A stretch of 64,000 nt of DNA, taken from Delphinus delphis (Eukaryota > Chordata > Mammalia > Artiodactyla > Delphinidae). The notes beneath the pieces are model-generated. The model worked only from the letters and a program-made list of their open reading frames with translations, was not told where the DNA came from and did not search any database. The stretch spans positions 11,742,680 to 11,806,679 of the forward strand of contig NC_082703.1 of NCBI RefSeq assembly GCF_949987515.2, given 5' to 3'. A program made the translations under genes and the position numbers. Below are positions 1 through 48,573 of the stretch, piece by piece. Numbering within the stretch: position 1 is the first letter of the stretch; each line of letters starts with the position of its first letter.

Positions 1-281
1 AGACAGAATTCAGATAAAAGACTCATTTGTTTTTGTTGTTTGTCAATTATTAAGTGTATGTCCCCTTCAAGTAACAGTATGGAGTATAAAAATATTAGAA
101 GAATTAGTTTCTACCTTCCTCAGTCACTGATTATATAACATCACACTTGACTTGAACCAAAGCTAAGCAGAATTTGAAATATGTTAAATATACATTAGAA
201 GGAAATAACTATAAAAAATAAAAAACATTTTTTAGAAAGAAGAAAATAGTTACTAAAATATATCAACCATGAAATTCTCAC
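1..281 (-). other. WRN intron 19, 5' part
   Basis: AT-rich intronic sequence beginning at the GTGAGA donor. I see no gene or recognisable repeat in it. Confidence 0.8.
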
Positions 282-39688
<39,407 letters not shown>

Positions 39689-40494
39689 CTTTAAAAGGTT
39701 CTAGTTGCAAAATCCAAAAAACAAGTACTTTGTGAATAAATACAGTCTTCGTAAGAAAACTCAGAGACAGACCTACCAATATGATTGACGATCCAAATAT
39801 ACATGTTTAAATTAAGTTATGGCATCTAGGCCCAAATATAGGTTATAAGAGCTGGAATCGCAAAAGAAAAAGAAACATACAACATGCGAGCTCTAATGAC
39901 CATACATTTAGTATTTCCTCTTTTCAAAATAAGTGAGCCAGTTTAATTGAGTTCTAAGGTTCTAGCAGTTTCAAAATTTTATTATTCTCTGACTTTGATC
40001 CTTTTAAAAAATAATCTTTATCTTATTTACAATGAGAATATCTGGGTGTATAAACTTCTATAAATTTTTGACAACTTTAATTTTCTTATCATCTTTCCTA
40101 AGATTTAAGTAAACTCATCAAACTGTTAAACTGTTCACAAGTCTACCTGAAGAGAATTTTGAGACAGATAAGCTTTTCTATATTAAGGGTTTTTAATTAT
40201 ACTCTTAGCCTAACAAGTGAACCAGTCTCCCTAAGAATAAGAGTTTCGTTGAGAATATTTTTTAAAAATCTGTTACGAGCTTTGAGGGCTCTACTCAATA
40301 TAAACCACACTTCAAGAATGGTTGCAGAAAATACAATTAATAGGAAAACCATGACATACTCTTTCTTTTAAAGATAAAACAGATCCATATCCTCATGTGA
40401 CTTAATACACTAAACTGAAGTGGCCTTAGGTTCTTAATAAAATTCTTCAAACCCCAACCTTAGTTCCTGTTATCTCAAATTTCTAGTAAAGACA

Positions 40495-41154
40495 TGAAAT
40501 GCCCAAGGTCGCGAGGCCCCTCCACAAGACCACCAGAGTCGAGACTCAAAGCCAAACGGCAAGGTTCGAACCTGGACCTCCGCGCACTCGGGGGCTTTCC
40601 AGGGGTGGGGAGTACTGATTGGTTGATTTTTGAACAAAGACACTAGTCGCCGTCTGATTGGTTGGACGGTTGCAGGTTGACTTTTGAACAAAGACACTAG
40701 TCGCCGTCTGATTGGTTGGACGGTTGCAGGTTGACTTTGGAACAAAGACACTAGTCGCCGTCTGATTGATTGGACGGTTGTGGGGGGGGGGGTCAGCAAG
40801 CGTAATTACAGAAGCGAGAGCCGCTAGTTAAGTTTCGGTTTCCTGAGGTTTCGTTTCTCAATTGGAAATACTCAAGACGGGGCCATGGTCACAAAAAGAA
40901 ATAGTGCAAACTGGAAGACTGATGCAACCCTAGCCATGCTGCGGCCTCCACCAGCCCAACGGCAGGGCGGCGGGAGGCTGTGCGCCCAACTTCAGGCGGC
41001 GCTCCCAAATGTGGCAAGCCCAGCGCCGCGCCCTGGAATGGCCCTTTTTCGGCCCTTCTCCTCCGGGAGGAAAAGAAACTCCAGGAAAGGCACAAATTGA
41101 ATGCAGGGCGTCAACTCAGTCCTATTCCCACCAAAGTAGAACATAGCCCCCTCA
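40495..41154 (-). repeat. Proviral 3' LTR (660 bp), core promoter and poly(A) signal deleted
   Basis: It has the same ends as the 5' LTR. Relative to that copy it lacks about 83 bp (matching 48523-48605, with the TATA box and probable R start) and about 13 bp (matching 48481-48494, with AATAAA). It carries the 54-bp U3 unit three times instead of once. A 5-bp indel near 41071 also separates the copies. Confidence 0.94.
40622..40783 (-). repeat. Three tandem 54-bp enhancer-like U3 units
   Basis: Direct repeats at 40622-40675, 40676-40729 and 40730-40783, the third with a few substitutions. Each holds AACAAAGACACTAGTCGCCG and ATTGG (CCAAT on the coding strand). Tandem U3 enhancer repeats are common in gammaretroviruses. 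The 5' LTR has one unit at 48636-48689. Confidence 0.93.
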
Positions 41155-41167
41155 TTCCCCCCTTTCT
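41155..41167 (-). promoter_or_regulatory. Polypurine tract
   Basis: AGAAAGGGGGGAA on the coding strand directly before the 3' LTR, the expected site of plus-strand priming. Confidence 0.9.
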
Positions 41168-41196
41168 CATGAACCAGAGGAGCCAACCTTGGGTCC

Positions 41197-42912
41197 TCAA
41201 GGCTCAGTTTCTTCAATTTCTGAGGCCTCGCAAGGCTGATATTGTGTTCTTAATATCATTAGCTGGACTGTATTTATTCTTTCGCGAACAAAATCGATGA
41301 CTTTACTGAGTATACAGCGGCCTATAGTGAGGAGGAGAAGGAGGCATAGTAGAGGGCCCAGGATGGGGAGGAGGAAGGGGAGCATCCCATGAAATCCTGA
41401 CCAAAGGGGATTATCCGCTAATTCTTGCCGGCGGCGAGCTAGGTCTTCCTGGAGCTGGTGGATCTTGATTCTTACAATGCCTGATTTATTTGCATAGAAA
41501 CAACATTTTTCTTTTAGGGCGAGGCATATCCCACCCTGTTCAGCTGTCAGCAAGTCTAAGCCCCTCCTATTCTGTAGGACCACCTCGGCCAGCGAATCTA
41601 ATTGGTCCTGTAAGTCCTGAATGGTCCCAGAGAGAGTTTCTACATCTTCTATTAATTGCCTAGACAGCTGATTATAGGAGTGAAGGGAGACCCCAAGACC
41701 TGTACTCCCTGTGGCCACAGCTCCTGTAATTCCTAATCCTACCAGGAGGGGTATGACTGTAATGGCTCGTTTGGTTCTCCCTGCCCAGAGGTCAAAGCTG
41801 GGAATGGGCAATGGGGTGTCTCCCGAGATCAGGTCTACATTGGGGAGGAGGGTGGCTAGGGTGCAGACCTCTGTCCAGTTCGGGGGTAAATAGGTGTATG
41901 CTAGGTTATTTCCACAGACAAAGACAGTGGTATTAGGACTACAGAGGGAGTTGTTCACGGGGATATATTGACTACATCCAGTGGATGAAAGGATTCCCAA
42001 GTCAATACTGGCGTTAGAGAGGGAATCGTTCTTGACAAAGCATGAGGTATTAAAGGTGGTTGAAAATTTTGAAAATTGTATGAGGAACGGCTCGGGGAGT
42101 GAAGTAGGGTTACATCGTTCGTTGATGTCTAAATTGGCGAAGGTGGGGATGGCTATAGGGCGGGGCGGTCCTTGAGGAAGGCAGAGCCAGCAATCCTGTG
42201 CTAAGTTGGGGTTGGTGCTATTCAAAAGCGCAAAAGTAGCTTCTAGTATGGACATGGTCTGGGGGTCCAGTTCAGAGGGATTGACCTTAGGGAGAATTAG
42301 GGGGTGGTAGCTGAGCTGTGGGTATAGATGCTGATAGACCTCTTCTATTTGTCTTTGGGTCTTTACCTGGCGCATCATATGTTGTGGCCCCCCTCCATCT
42401 GACATGTGTATAGGTGCCCTGGTATTCCAGCATACCGGGGTCCCGGGGGTGCCAGTGCATCCAGCCTGAAGGTATTTATTACCCTCACTAATGGTGGGGC
42501 TTTTATTATTCTGTAGTATGGCTGTGAAATAAGTCTTGTTATTGGCCCCTATACATTGCTGGTAAGAGGAATAGCACATGCTATGCATTGATTCCTGGAA
42601 GGTAGAACAGGGGCAAGTAGCTCGAGGGGGGAGTGGCTTAGGCTTATGGTAGCATTGCCAGCTTTGAGAGGCCCCGGTAACCCTATATGCCTGAACAAGA
42701 TATGCAGTTATGCCCCCGCAGTCCTGCATATGAGTATACCCTCGGGGAACAACAGGAGCCTCCATAGTACCTCCCCTGCACTCGCACGGTGCACCATATA
42801 GTTGTTGTATTAAAGTATTCTTATCGGGGGGAGGGCTGAGTCCTCCCCTCGTGGCCCGAGGATTGAGGGTTAGGACTATCATTAGGGCTATCAGCAGTAC
42901 CTTGGTCATCAT
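41197..42912 (-). CDS. env: env, intact 571-codon envelope glycoprotein
   Basis: Open from the ATG (MMTKVLL, with a second Met next to it) to the stop, with no lesion. A signal peptide covers residues 1 to about 22. The surface subunit has CWLC (241-244), many cysteines and N-x-S/T sites, and SDGGG (171-175), a motif shared by the type-D/RDR interference group such as RD114, baboon endogenous virus and HERV-W Env. The furin-type site is RTKR (379-382), followed by a hydrophobic fusion peptide. The transmembrane subunit has a heptad region, the QNRRGLDLLTAEQGG immunosuppressive-type segment, CX6CC (463-471), one membrane anchor (about 510-532) and a 38-residue tail. Function is not shown; being open next to a broken gag and pol raises the question of preservation. 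Confidence 0.95.
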   Translation of the reverse strand: MMTKVLLIALMIVLTLNPRATRGGLSPPPDKNTLIQQLYGAPCECRGGTMEAPVVPRGYTHMQDCGGITAYLVQAYRVTGASQSWQCYHKPKPLPPRATCPCSTFQESMHSMCYSSYQQCIGANNKTYFTAILQNNKSPTISEGNKYLQAGCTGTPGTPVCWNTRAPIHMSDGGGPQHMMRQVKTQRQIEEVYQHLYPQLSYHPLILPKVNPSELDPQTMSILEATFALLNSTNPNLAQDCWLCLPQGPPRPIAIPTFANLDINERCNPTSLPEPFLIQFSKFSTTFNTSCFVKNDSLSNASIDLGILSSTGCSQYIPVNNSLCSPNTTVFVCGNNLAYTYLPPNWTEVCTLATLLPNVDLISGDTPLPIPSFDLWAGRTKRAITVIPLLVGLGITGAVATGSTGLGVSLHSYNQLSRQLIEDVETLSGTIQDLQDQLDSLAEVVLQNRRGLDLLTAEQGGICLALKEKCCFYANKSGIVRIKIHQLQEDLARRRQELADNPLWSGFHGMLPFLLPILGPLLCLLLLLTIGRCILSKVIDFVRERINTVQLMILRTQYQPCEASEIEETEP

Positions 42913-45379
42913 GGGGGAGGGTACGGCGCAAGGTCAGTTTGAGGGGATTGTCCTTACTCCGGTCAACCGTCCAGGTGACGTCAGCTTTAGTGGACTTGAT
43001 GAGGTCAGAAAATGGGTCCACCGGCTTGACGTGGGTGTAATGGATCCAGGCAGCTATGCTGTCCACCTTGATGGCCGTCGGCGTTGTCAGGATGATCTGG
43101 TAAGGTCCTTTCCACCTGGGTTCTAGGGTCTCTTGTCGATGGCGTTTGACAAGGACCCAGTCACCTGGCCGGAGCTGGTGTGGAGTAGGCGGGGGTCCTG
43201 TTGCATATAGCTCTTTTAGTTTGGGCCAGATTGTCTCGTGTGTCCGCTGTAAGGCTTGGAGGGAAGACAGGAGATTATTTTCTGGGTCCAATTGGATAAG
43301 GTTAGTCTTTAGGTTAGGGATGATAGGAGGAGGCCTACCATGCATTATTTCGTAGGGAGTAAATCCTAGCTTATAGGGGGAATTTCGCACCCTAAACAGA
43401 GCGTAGGGGAGTAGGACTACCCAGTTAGCGCCAGTCTCCATGGTCAATTTAGTCAAGGTCTCTTTTAGAGTTCTATTCATCCTTTCTACCTGTCCTGAAC
43501 TCTGGGGGCGGTATGCACAATGTAATTTCCAATTAGCCCCAAGTATGGAAGCCAGATCCTGACTTACCTTAGAAACGAAGGCTGGCCCGTTGTCGGACCC
43601 TATCATAACTGGAAAGCCATACCTGGGCAGGATCTCTTCTAGTAGCTTCTTAGCTACTATTTGTGCAGTCTCATTCTTGGTTGGGAATGCCTCAGTCCAA
43701 CCTGAAAAGGTATCTATAAACACCAGTAAATATTTATACCCATATTTGCCAGGCTTTACCTCCGTGAAGTCCACTTCCCAGTAGGCTCCGGGCTGGTTTC
43801 CTCTCTCCCGGATGCCAGTGGTTGATGGGTGGGTGCTGGCATTATGGAGTTGGCAGACTGCACAGTCAGCAACCAGTCGTTCAGTCTTCTCGGAGACATT
43901 TTTAATTTTAAGTCCAGTCTGCCTGATGAGATCCTGTAGCTGTCGGGCGCCCAAGTGGGTGCTACGGTGGATCCGTTCAAGGACCAGGGTTCCTAGTTTC
44001 TCAGGAAGGAGGATATTGTTCTTAGCGTCCCGCCACCATCCGTCTCTAACCTGGGTTAGAGGGAGCTTGCTCATCCATCTGATGTCATCCTCCGAGTAGT
44101 CGGGTTGGGGCGGTAGTTCCCGGGGCCCTGGATCCGGCAGTTGCAGGGGAAGTAATGGTATTGGAGTGTGTGCCGCCTTTCGAGCTGTCTGGTCTGCCAA
44201 ATTGTTGCCTCGGGCGACTGGATTCGTGGGTTTTTGATGCCCCGGGCAGTGTACAATGGCTAGCTTTTTGGGTTCCCATATGGCCGCTAGCAAGGCCAGG
44301 ATTTCCTCTTTGTTCTTGATGTCTTTGCCCTCTGCTGTGAGTAGTCCCCGCTCTTGGTATATTGCCCCATGTATATGTGCGGTAGCGAAAGCATACCGGC
44401 TGTCTGTGTATATGGTGGCTTTTTGGCCTTTGCTCATTTTGAGAGCTTGGGTCAGGGCAATTAATTCAGCTTTTTGGGCTGAGGTCCCTGGGGGGAGAGT
44501 CTCTGCCCATATCACTTCAGTCTCTGATGTTACCGCTGCCCCCGCATACCTCTGATCTTGCTGGACAAAGCTGCTGCCGTCAGTGAACCATGTGACTTGT
44601 GCATCCGGTAGGGGTTGGTCACGTAGGTCTTCCCGTACCCCATGGATCTGGGCCAGTACCTCTGCACAGTCATGGAGTGGGGAGTCCAAATCTGGGTCAG
44701 GTAATAGGGAGGCAGGGTTTAATGCCCGCGGCGGAGGGTAGCTGATTCTGAGGGGATTTAACAGTAGACCCTGGTAGTGGACCAGTCGAGCATTGCTCAT
44801 CCAGCGGTCGGGAGGCTGTTTGAGAACCCCGTCGATGGCGTGGGGGGTGGTGACATGCAACTCCTGTCCCATAGTTAGTTTGCCAGCATCCTTTACCATT
44901 AGGGCCGTGGCGGCGATCATCCGGAGGCAAGGAGGCCAGCCGGCAGCCACTGGGTCCAATTTTTTTGATAGGTAAGCAACAGGCCTGGGCCAAGGACTGA
45001 GGGGCTGGGTCAACACGGCCTTAGCTATGCCTTTGCTTTCATCCACAAAGAGGTGGAAGGGTTTGGAGACATCAGGGAGACCCAGGGTGGGTGCGGATAG
45101 CAAGGCAGTTTTGATCTGCTGAAATGACTGCTCAGCCTCCTCTGTCCATTCAAAGGGCGTCTGCTCTTTGGTGGCTAAGTATAGCGGTTTGGCCATTTCA
45201 GCAAATTTGGGTATCCATAAACGGCAGAACCCCGCTGACCCCAAAAATTCCCTCACCTGTCGAGGCGTGGTGGGTCTGGGGATGCGGAGGACGGTTTCCT
45301 TCCGTGCATCTGTGAGCCATCGTTGCCCCCCTTTCAATAGGTACCCCAGGTAAGTTACCTCAGGCCTGCAGATCTTGCT
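42821..45379 (-). pseudogene. pol: pol 3' part: RT connection, RNase H and integrase
   Basis: This frame runs on after the shift for over 830 codons without a stop. It includes the RT thumb/connection (REFLGSAGFCRLWIP), RNase H (TDGSSF, about residue 252 of the open frame; KAELIAL; TDSRYA about 311), and integrase with the H-H-C-C zinc site (IHRSTH ... CAVC), catalytic D in WEVDFTEV, D in IGSDNGPAF and E in SGQVERMNRTL. The C-terminal domain has GDWVLVKR and LEPRWKGPYQ. The 3' end overlaps env by 92 bp in a different frame, as is usual in gammaretroviruses. All integrase catalytic residues are present. Confidence 0.94.
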
Positions 45380-46509
45380 TTCTTGGCAGAGGCCCGGTAT
45401 CCCAGGGTGCCGAGAGTCCGTAGGAGGTTTCTGGTTCCCTGCAGGCAGGCTTCAGCGGTCTCAGCAGCTATTAAGAGATCATCAACATACTGCAGGAGGG
45501 TTACATCGGGGTTTTGTCTCCGGTACTCACTGAGATCCTCGTGTAGGGCCTCATCAAACAAGGTAGGCGAGTTTTTGAATCCTTGGGGAAGTCTGGTCCA
45601 GGTGAGTTGTCCGTTTATACCTCTCTCGGGATCTGACCATTTGAAGGCAAAGAGTTCTTGACTTTTGGGCGCCAAGGGTAAACTAAAAAAGGCATCTTTG
45701 AGGTCCAGCACAGTATACCATTGTTTTTCTGGACAAAGGGCGCTCAAAAGAGTATATGGATTGGGCACAGTAGGATGGATGTCTATGACCCATCTGTTAA
45801 CTTCCCTCAGGTCCTGCACTGGGCGGTAGTCTTTACTGTTAGGTTTGCGGACTGGCAGCAGGGGTGTATTCCAGGCCGACTGGCAGGGACGCAGTATCCC
45901 CAGGTCAAGAAGCCGGCGAATATGAGGAGTGATACCAGTCTTGGCCTCTATGGGCATGGGATACTGTCGGACACGTGCAGGATCTGCCCCTGGTTTGATC
46001 TCTATGAATAGGGCTGGGCGATGTTTGGCTAGTCCCATCCCCCCCGTTTCTGCCCATGCTTCGGGGAACTGCTGAAGCCATGACTCTATATCTTGATTTT
46101 GGGAGGGTGGTTCCTGGTGAAGTCGGTACTCATCTTCCAAGTTCAGGGTGAGCACAGATATGGGTTGGTCGTGAGGGTTTGTTACGATTGGCCCCTCTGG
46201 CCGAAAATGAATTTGTGCTCCCATTTTAGTGAGTAAGTCTCTCCCCAGTAAGGGGCAAGGGCTATCGGGAATGACCAGAAAGGTATGGGTTACCCTTCCC
46301 GTGCCCAAGTCCACAGTTCTCTGAGTGGTCCAAAGGTAACGTTTGACTCCCGTAGCTCCCTGGACCCAGGAGGATTTGTTAGAAACTTTCCCGTGGGGCT
46401 TAACCAAGACCAAATGCTGTGCCCCTGTATCCACCAGGAATTGGACTGGTTTCCCCTCCACTTGTAGGGTTACCCTGGGTTCGGGGAGGGGGTCCGAACC
46501 CCGTCCCCC
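45355..46509 (-). pseudogene. pol: pol 5' part: protease and reverse transcriptase fingers/palm
   Basis: In frame with gag after the UAG. It begins with a retroviral aspartic protease ([19 protein letters not shown]), followed by reverse transcriptase: [23 protein letters not shown] with the first catalytic aspartate, [12 protein letters not shown], and LLQYVDDLL with the YVDD active site about 40 codons before the end. The frame breaks near 45378 and meets a TAA at 45357-45355. The downstream pol sequence continues in another frame, consistent with a one-base loss. No other lesion is seen. Confidence 0.93.
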
Positions 46510-46512
46510 CTA
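46477..46512 (-). promoter_or_regulatory. gag-pol UAG read-through site with downstream stem
   Basis: The gag TAG (46512-46510) is followed after 8 nt by an 8-bp perfect stem: GGGTTCGG (46501-46494) pairing with CCGAACCC (46484-46477). Gammaretroviruses suppress the gag UAG using a pseudoknot beginning 8 nt downstream, so spacing and composition match. Pseudoknot pairing was not modelled. Confidence 0.7.
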
Positions 46513-48090
46513 CTCTGCATCATGTGTAAACAGGACTGGGGTGGCCTTCGGTTGCCATTGCCCCTGGTTGGGGCGCGGCTGCCTTTTCTTGGGGCATTCC
46601 CGAGCCCAGTGGCCCTTTTCCTTGCAATAGGCACATTGATCTCTGTCCAATGGTCGCCTGGGAGGTCGAGTGGCTGGTGGGCCCTCTTGATCTTTCTGAA
46701 CAATGGCGGCCAGGACCTTAGTCATTTTCTCAGTGGCTTTAAGTTGTTTATCCTCTGGGGCGTCTCGGTTATTAAAGACGCGCTGGGCGATACGGAGTAG
46801 GTCCTGTATCTGTTTGCCCTCCAGATCTTCTAACTTCTGGAGTTTCTTTTTAATATCAGGGGCTGCCTGGTTAACGAAGGACATTACAACGGCAGCCTGA
46901 TTTTCGGGGGCCTCTGGATCCATAGGGGTATACTGCCTAAAGGCTTCCATTAATCCTTCTAAGTAAGAGGAGGGGCTTTCTGTTTTACCTTGTAAAATTG
47001 AATATACCTTGGCCAAATTAGTGGGCTTGCGCGCGGCAGCCCGGAGACCCGCCATTAGAGTCTGGCGATAAATGAGCAGTCGTCCCCTACCTTCTCCGGT
47101 GTTATAGTCGCATTCATCCTGCGGGGGGCGAGTTAAGGGAAAGGCTGCATTGATGAGGTCAGGGTTAGCGGTGGGTTGACCATCATCTCCAGGAACCAGT
47201 TTTCTCGCCTCCAGATGGATTCGCTCTCATTCTTCGGTAGTGAATAGGATCCGGAGGAGCTGTTGGCAGTCATCCCAGGTGGGCTGATGAGTGAACATAA
47301 CGCTATCTAGAAGAGCTATCAAGTCTTTAGGATTATCAGAAAAGCAGGCATTCTGGGTTTTCCAATTATATAAGTCACTGGTAGAGAATGGCCAATACTG
47401 GAGTCGGGGGTTCCCTGTCTCATCGGGAGGGCCTATTTCTCGCAGGGGTAGGGCTATGGTGGAATCAGGATGTCCACGAGTGCGCCCAGCCAGCCCATGG
47501 GAATTATTTTCATTGGGCAGGAGGACCGGTAGTGCCTCTGCCTCTCGGTCCTCCGGTTCTGGCCTGGGTGGCCCTTCGGGAGGGGCCGCAGGAGGTTCTA
47601 CCAAGGGGAGAGGAGCAGGGCCAGGAGCAGGAAGGGGGACCGGTTGTGGGGCCAAAGGAGGAGGTTGATATGGGGGGGGGTCTAGGAGAAGGAGGTCTTG
47701 GCTATCAGAGAGTATGGGTGCAGTTGGGGTCTGAGGCTTGGGGGGTTTAGTTGGTCGGGCCGCAAGGATCTTACATGACCCTGATGACAAAAAGGGGGTC
47801 ATCCAGGGAGGAGGGTTTTCTACCAGGTCCTGCCATACCAGGATGTAGGGGATCTGGTCCGGATGGCCTTCTTTTCCTGGCAAGAAAACTCTAGATTTAA
47901 CTTTTAGGATTATAGGAAGACAAAAGGTACCCTCGGTGGGCCAGCCAACCCCAAAAGTTGGCCATTCAGAGCGGCAGAAGGTAATTAGTTTTCTTCTCCG
48001 GATGTCCAGACTGAAGTTGTGTCCTCGGGACTTTACATCCCCGAAATTAGCGAGAAGGAGGGCGAGGGGGGTACTCTGTGCTTGGCCCAT
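46510..48090 (-). pseudogene. gag: gag, one in-frame stop codon
   Basis: Gag is the retroviral structural polyprotein (matrix, p12-like, capsid, nucleocapsid). It starts MGQAQSTPL at 48090, with glycine 2 as a myristoylation site. Matrix resembles gammaretroviral MA ([16 protein letters not shown]). A proline-rich region has both PTAP and PPPY late motifs. Capsid starts near [15 protein letters not shown] and includes [12 protein letters not shown]. Nucleocapsid has a single CCHC knuckle (CAYCKEKGHWAREC). A TGA at 47229-47227 interrupts the frame; the same frame is open on both sides down to the TAG at 46512-46510. Apart from this stop, no frameshift is visible. The TAG is followed in frame by pro-pol, as in gammaretroviruses. 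Confidence 0.93.
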
Positions 48091-48312
48091 GTCTAGGTCC
48101 TGGAAGAGATTGGTTAGAAAAGGTACTCTGAAAACAAAAGTGACTAAGAGCAGTCCCAATAGCGGAGCCTGTAAAAGGAGGAAGGGGAGGTTATCGCGTG
48201 CGCGCTTCAGATGGGCTATCAGCCCCAGATGGGTCGTGGTGGACGTCTCCAACCACACCCGACTAGGTGTCCTATAGCGCGTCCGCCAGGACCGTCCTAG
48301 TCCCCAAAACAG
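48091..48312 (-). other. Possible glyco-Gag leader in frame with gag
   Basis: The gag frame stays open upstream of its ATG until a TAA at 48333-48331. A CTG at 48312-48310 would give a 74-codon leader, and a GTG at 48258 a 56-codon one. The leader has a strongly hydrophobic stretch ([20 protein letters not shown]) suited to membrane insertion. Murine leukaemia viruses make a membrane glycosylated Gag from a CUG upstream of gag, so this layout is suggestive. The start codon is inferred, not shown. Confidence 0.5.
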
Positions 48313-48333
48313 AAGGTACCCTGAGCCGGCTTA

Positions 48334-48340
48334 CTTACCC
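48334..48340 (-). promoter_or_regulatory. Proviral major splice donor
   Basis: GG|GTAAGT on the coding strand (exon end at 48339), a consensus 5' splice site in the untranslated leader between the primer-binding site and gag. In simple retroviruses this donor joins to the env acceptor. Here it could also reach the WRN exon 2 acceptor at 39700. Confidence 0.75.
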
Positions 48341-48391
48341 ATCGGTTGTCAGCGATGACCCGTTGACCTGATGTCTGGTGGGCTTGGGGGC

Positions 48392-48409
48392 ATCCCGGAC
48401 GAGCCCCCA
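48392..48409 (-). promoter_or_regulatory. Primer-binding site, tRNA-Pro type
   Basis: The 18-nt coding-strand sequence TGGGGGCTCGTCCGGGAT lies two bases after the 5' LTR. It is the proline-tRNA primer site used by many gammaretroviruses. Confidence 0.95.
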
Positions 48410-48485
48410 AATGAAATGCCCAAGGTCGCGAGGTCCCTCCACAAGACCACCAGAGTCGAGAGTCAAAGCCAAACGGCAAGGGTCA

Positions 48486-48491
48486 TTTATT
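48486..48491 (-). promoter_or_regulatory. 5' LTR polyadenylation signal
   Basis: AATAAA on the coding strand about 75 nt after the TATA box, in the position of an R-region poly(A) signal. The matching segment is deleted from the 3' LTR. Confidence 0.8.
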
Positions 48492-48565
48492 GCAGGTTCG
48501 AACCTGGAACTCCGCGCACTCGTTGCCAGTGACGCTAAGAGGTCCTGGCGGAGTTTAGTACAGCT

Positions 48566-48573
48566 CTTTTATA
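48566..48573 (-). promoter_or_regulatory. 5' LTR TATA box
   Basis: TATAAAAG on the coding strand, downstream of the CCAAT-containing U3 unit and upstream of the AATAAA, as expected for an LTR promoter. Confidence 0.85.

Noticed and set aside
40784..40793. G-run in the 3' LTR as a special regulatory element
   Set aside because: A homopolymer of differing length is present in both LTRs; ordinary slippage explains it.
45335..45337. A separate pol gene beginning at 45337
   Set aside because: The codon is TTG within reverse transcriptase; it is just the continuation of pol after the frameshift.
47291..47750. Plus-strand frames of 120-125 codons opposite gag, and others opposite pol and env
   Set aside because: They are antisense shadows of G+C-rich viral coding sequence.
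47227..48258. gag starting at 48258 as a normal initiation
   Set aside because: The codon there is GTG, not ATG; the canonical gag start is the ATG of MGQ at 48090. The upstream part is treated only as a possible glyco-Gag leader.
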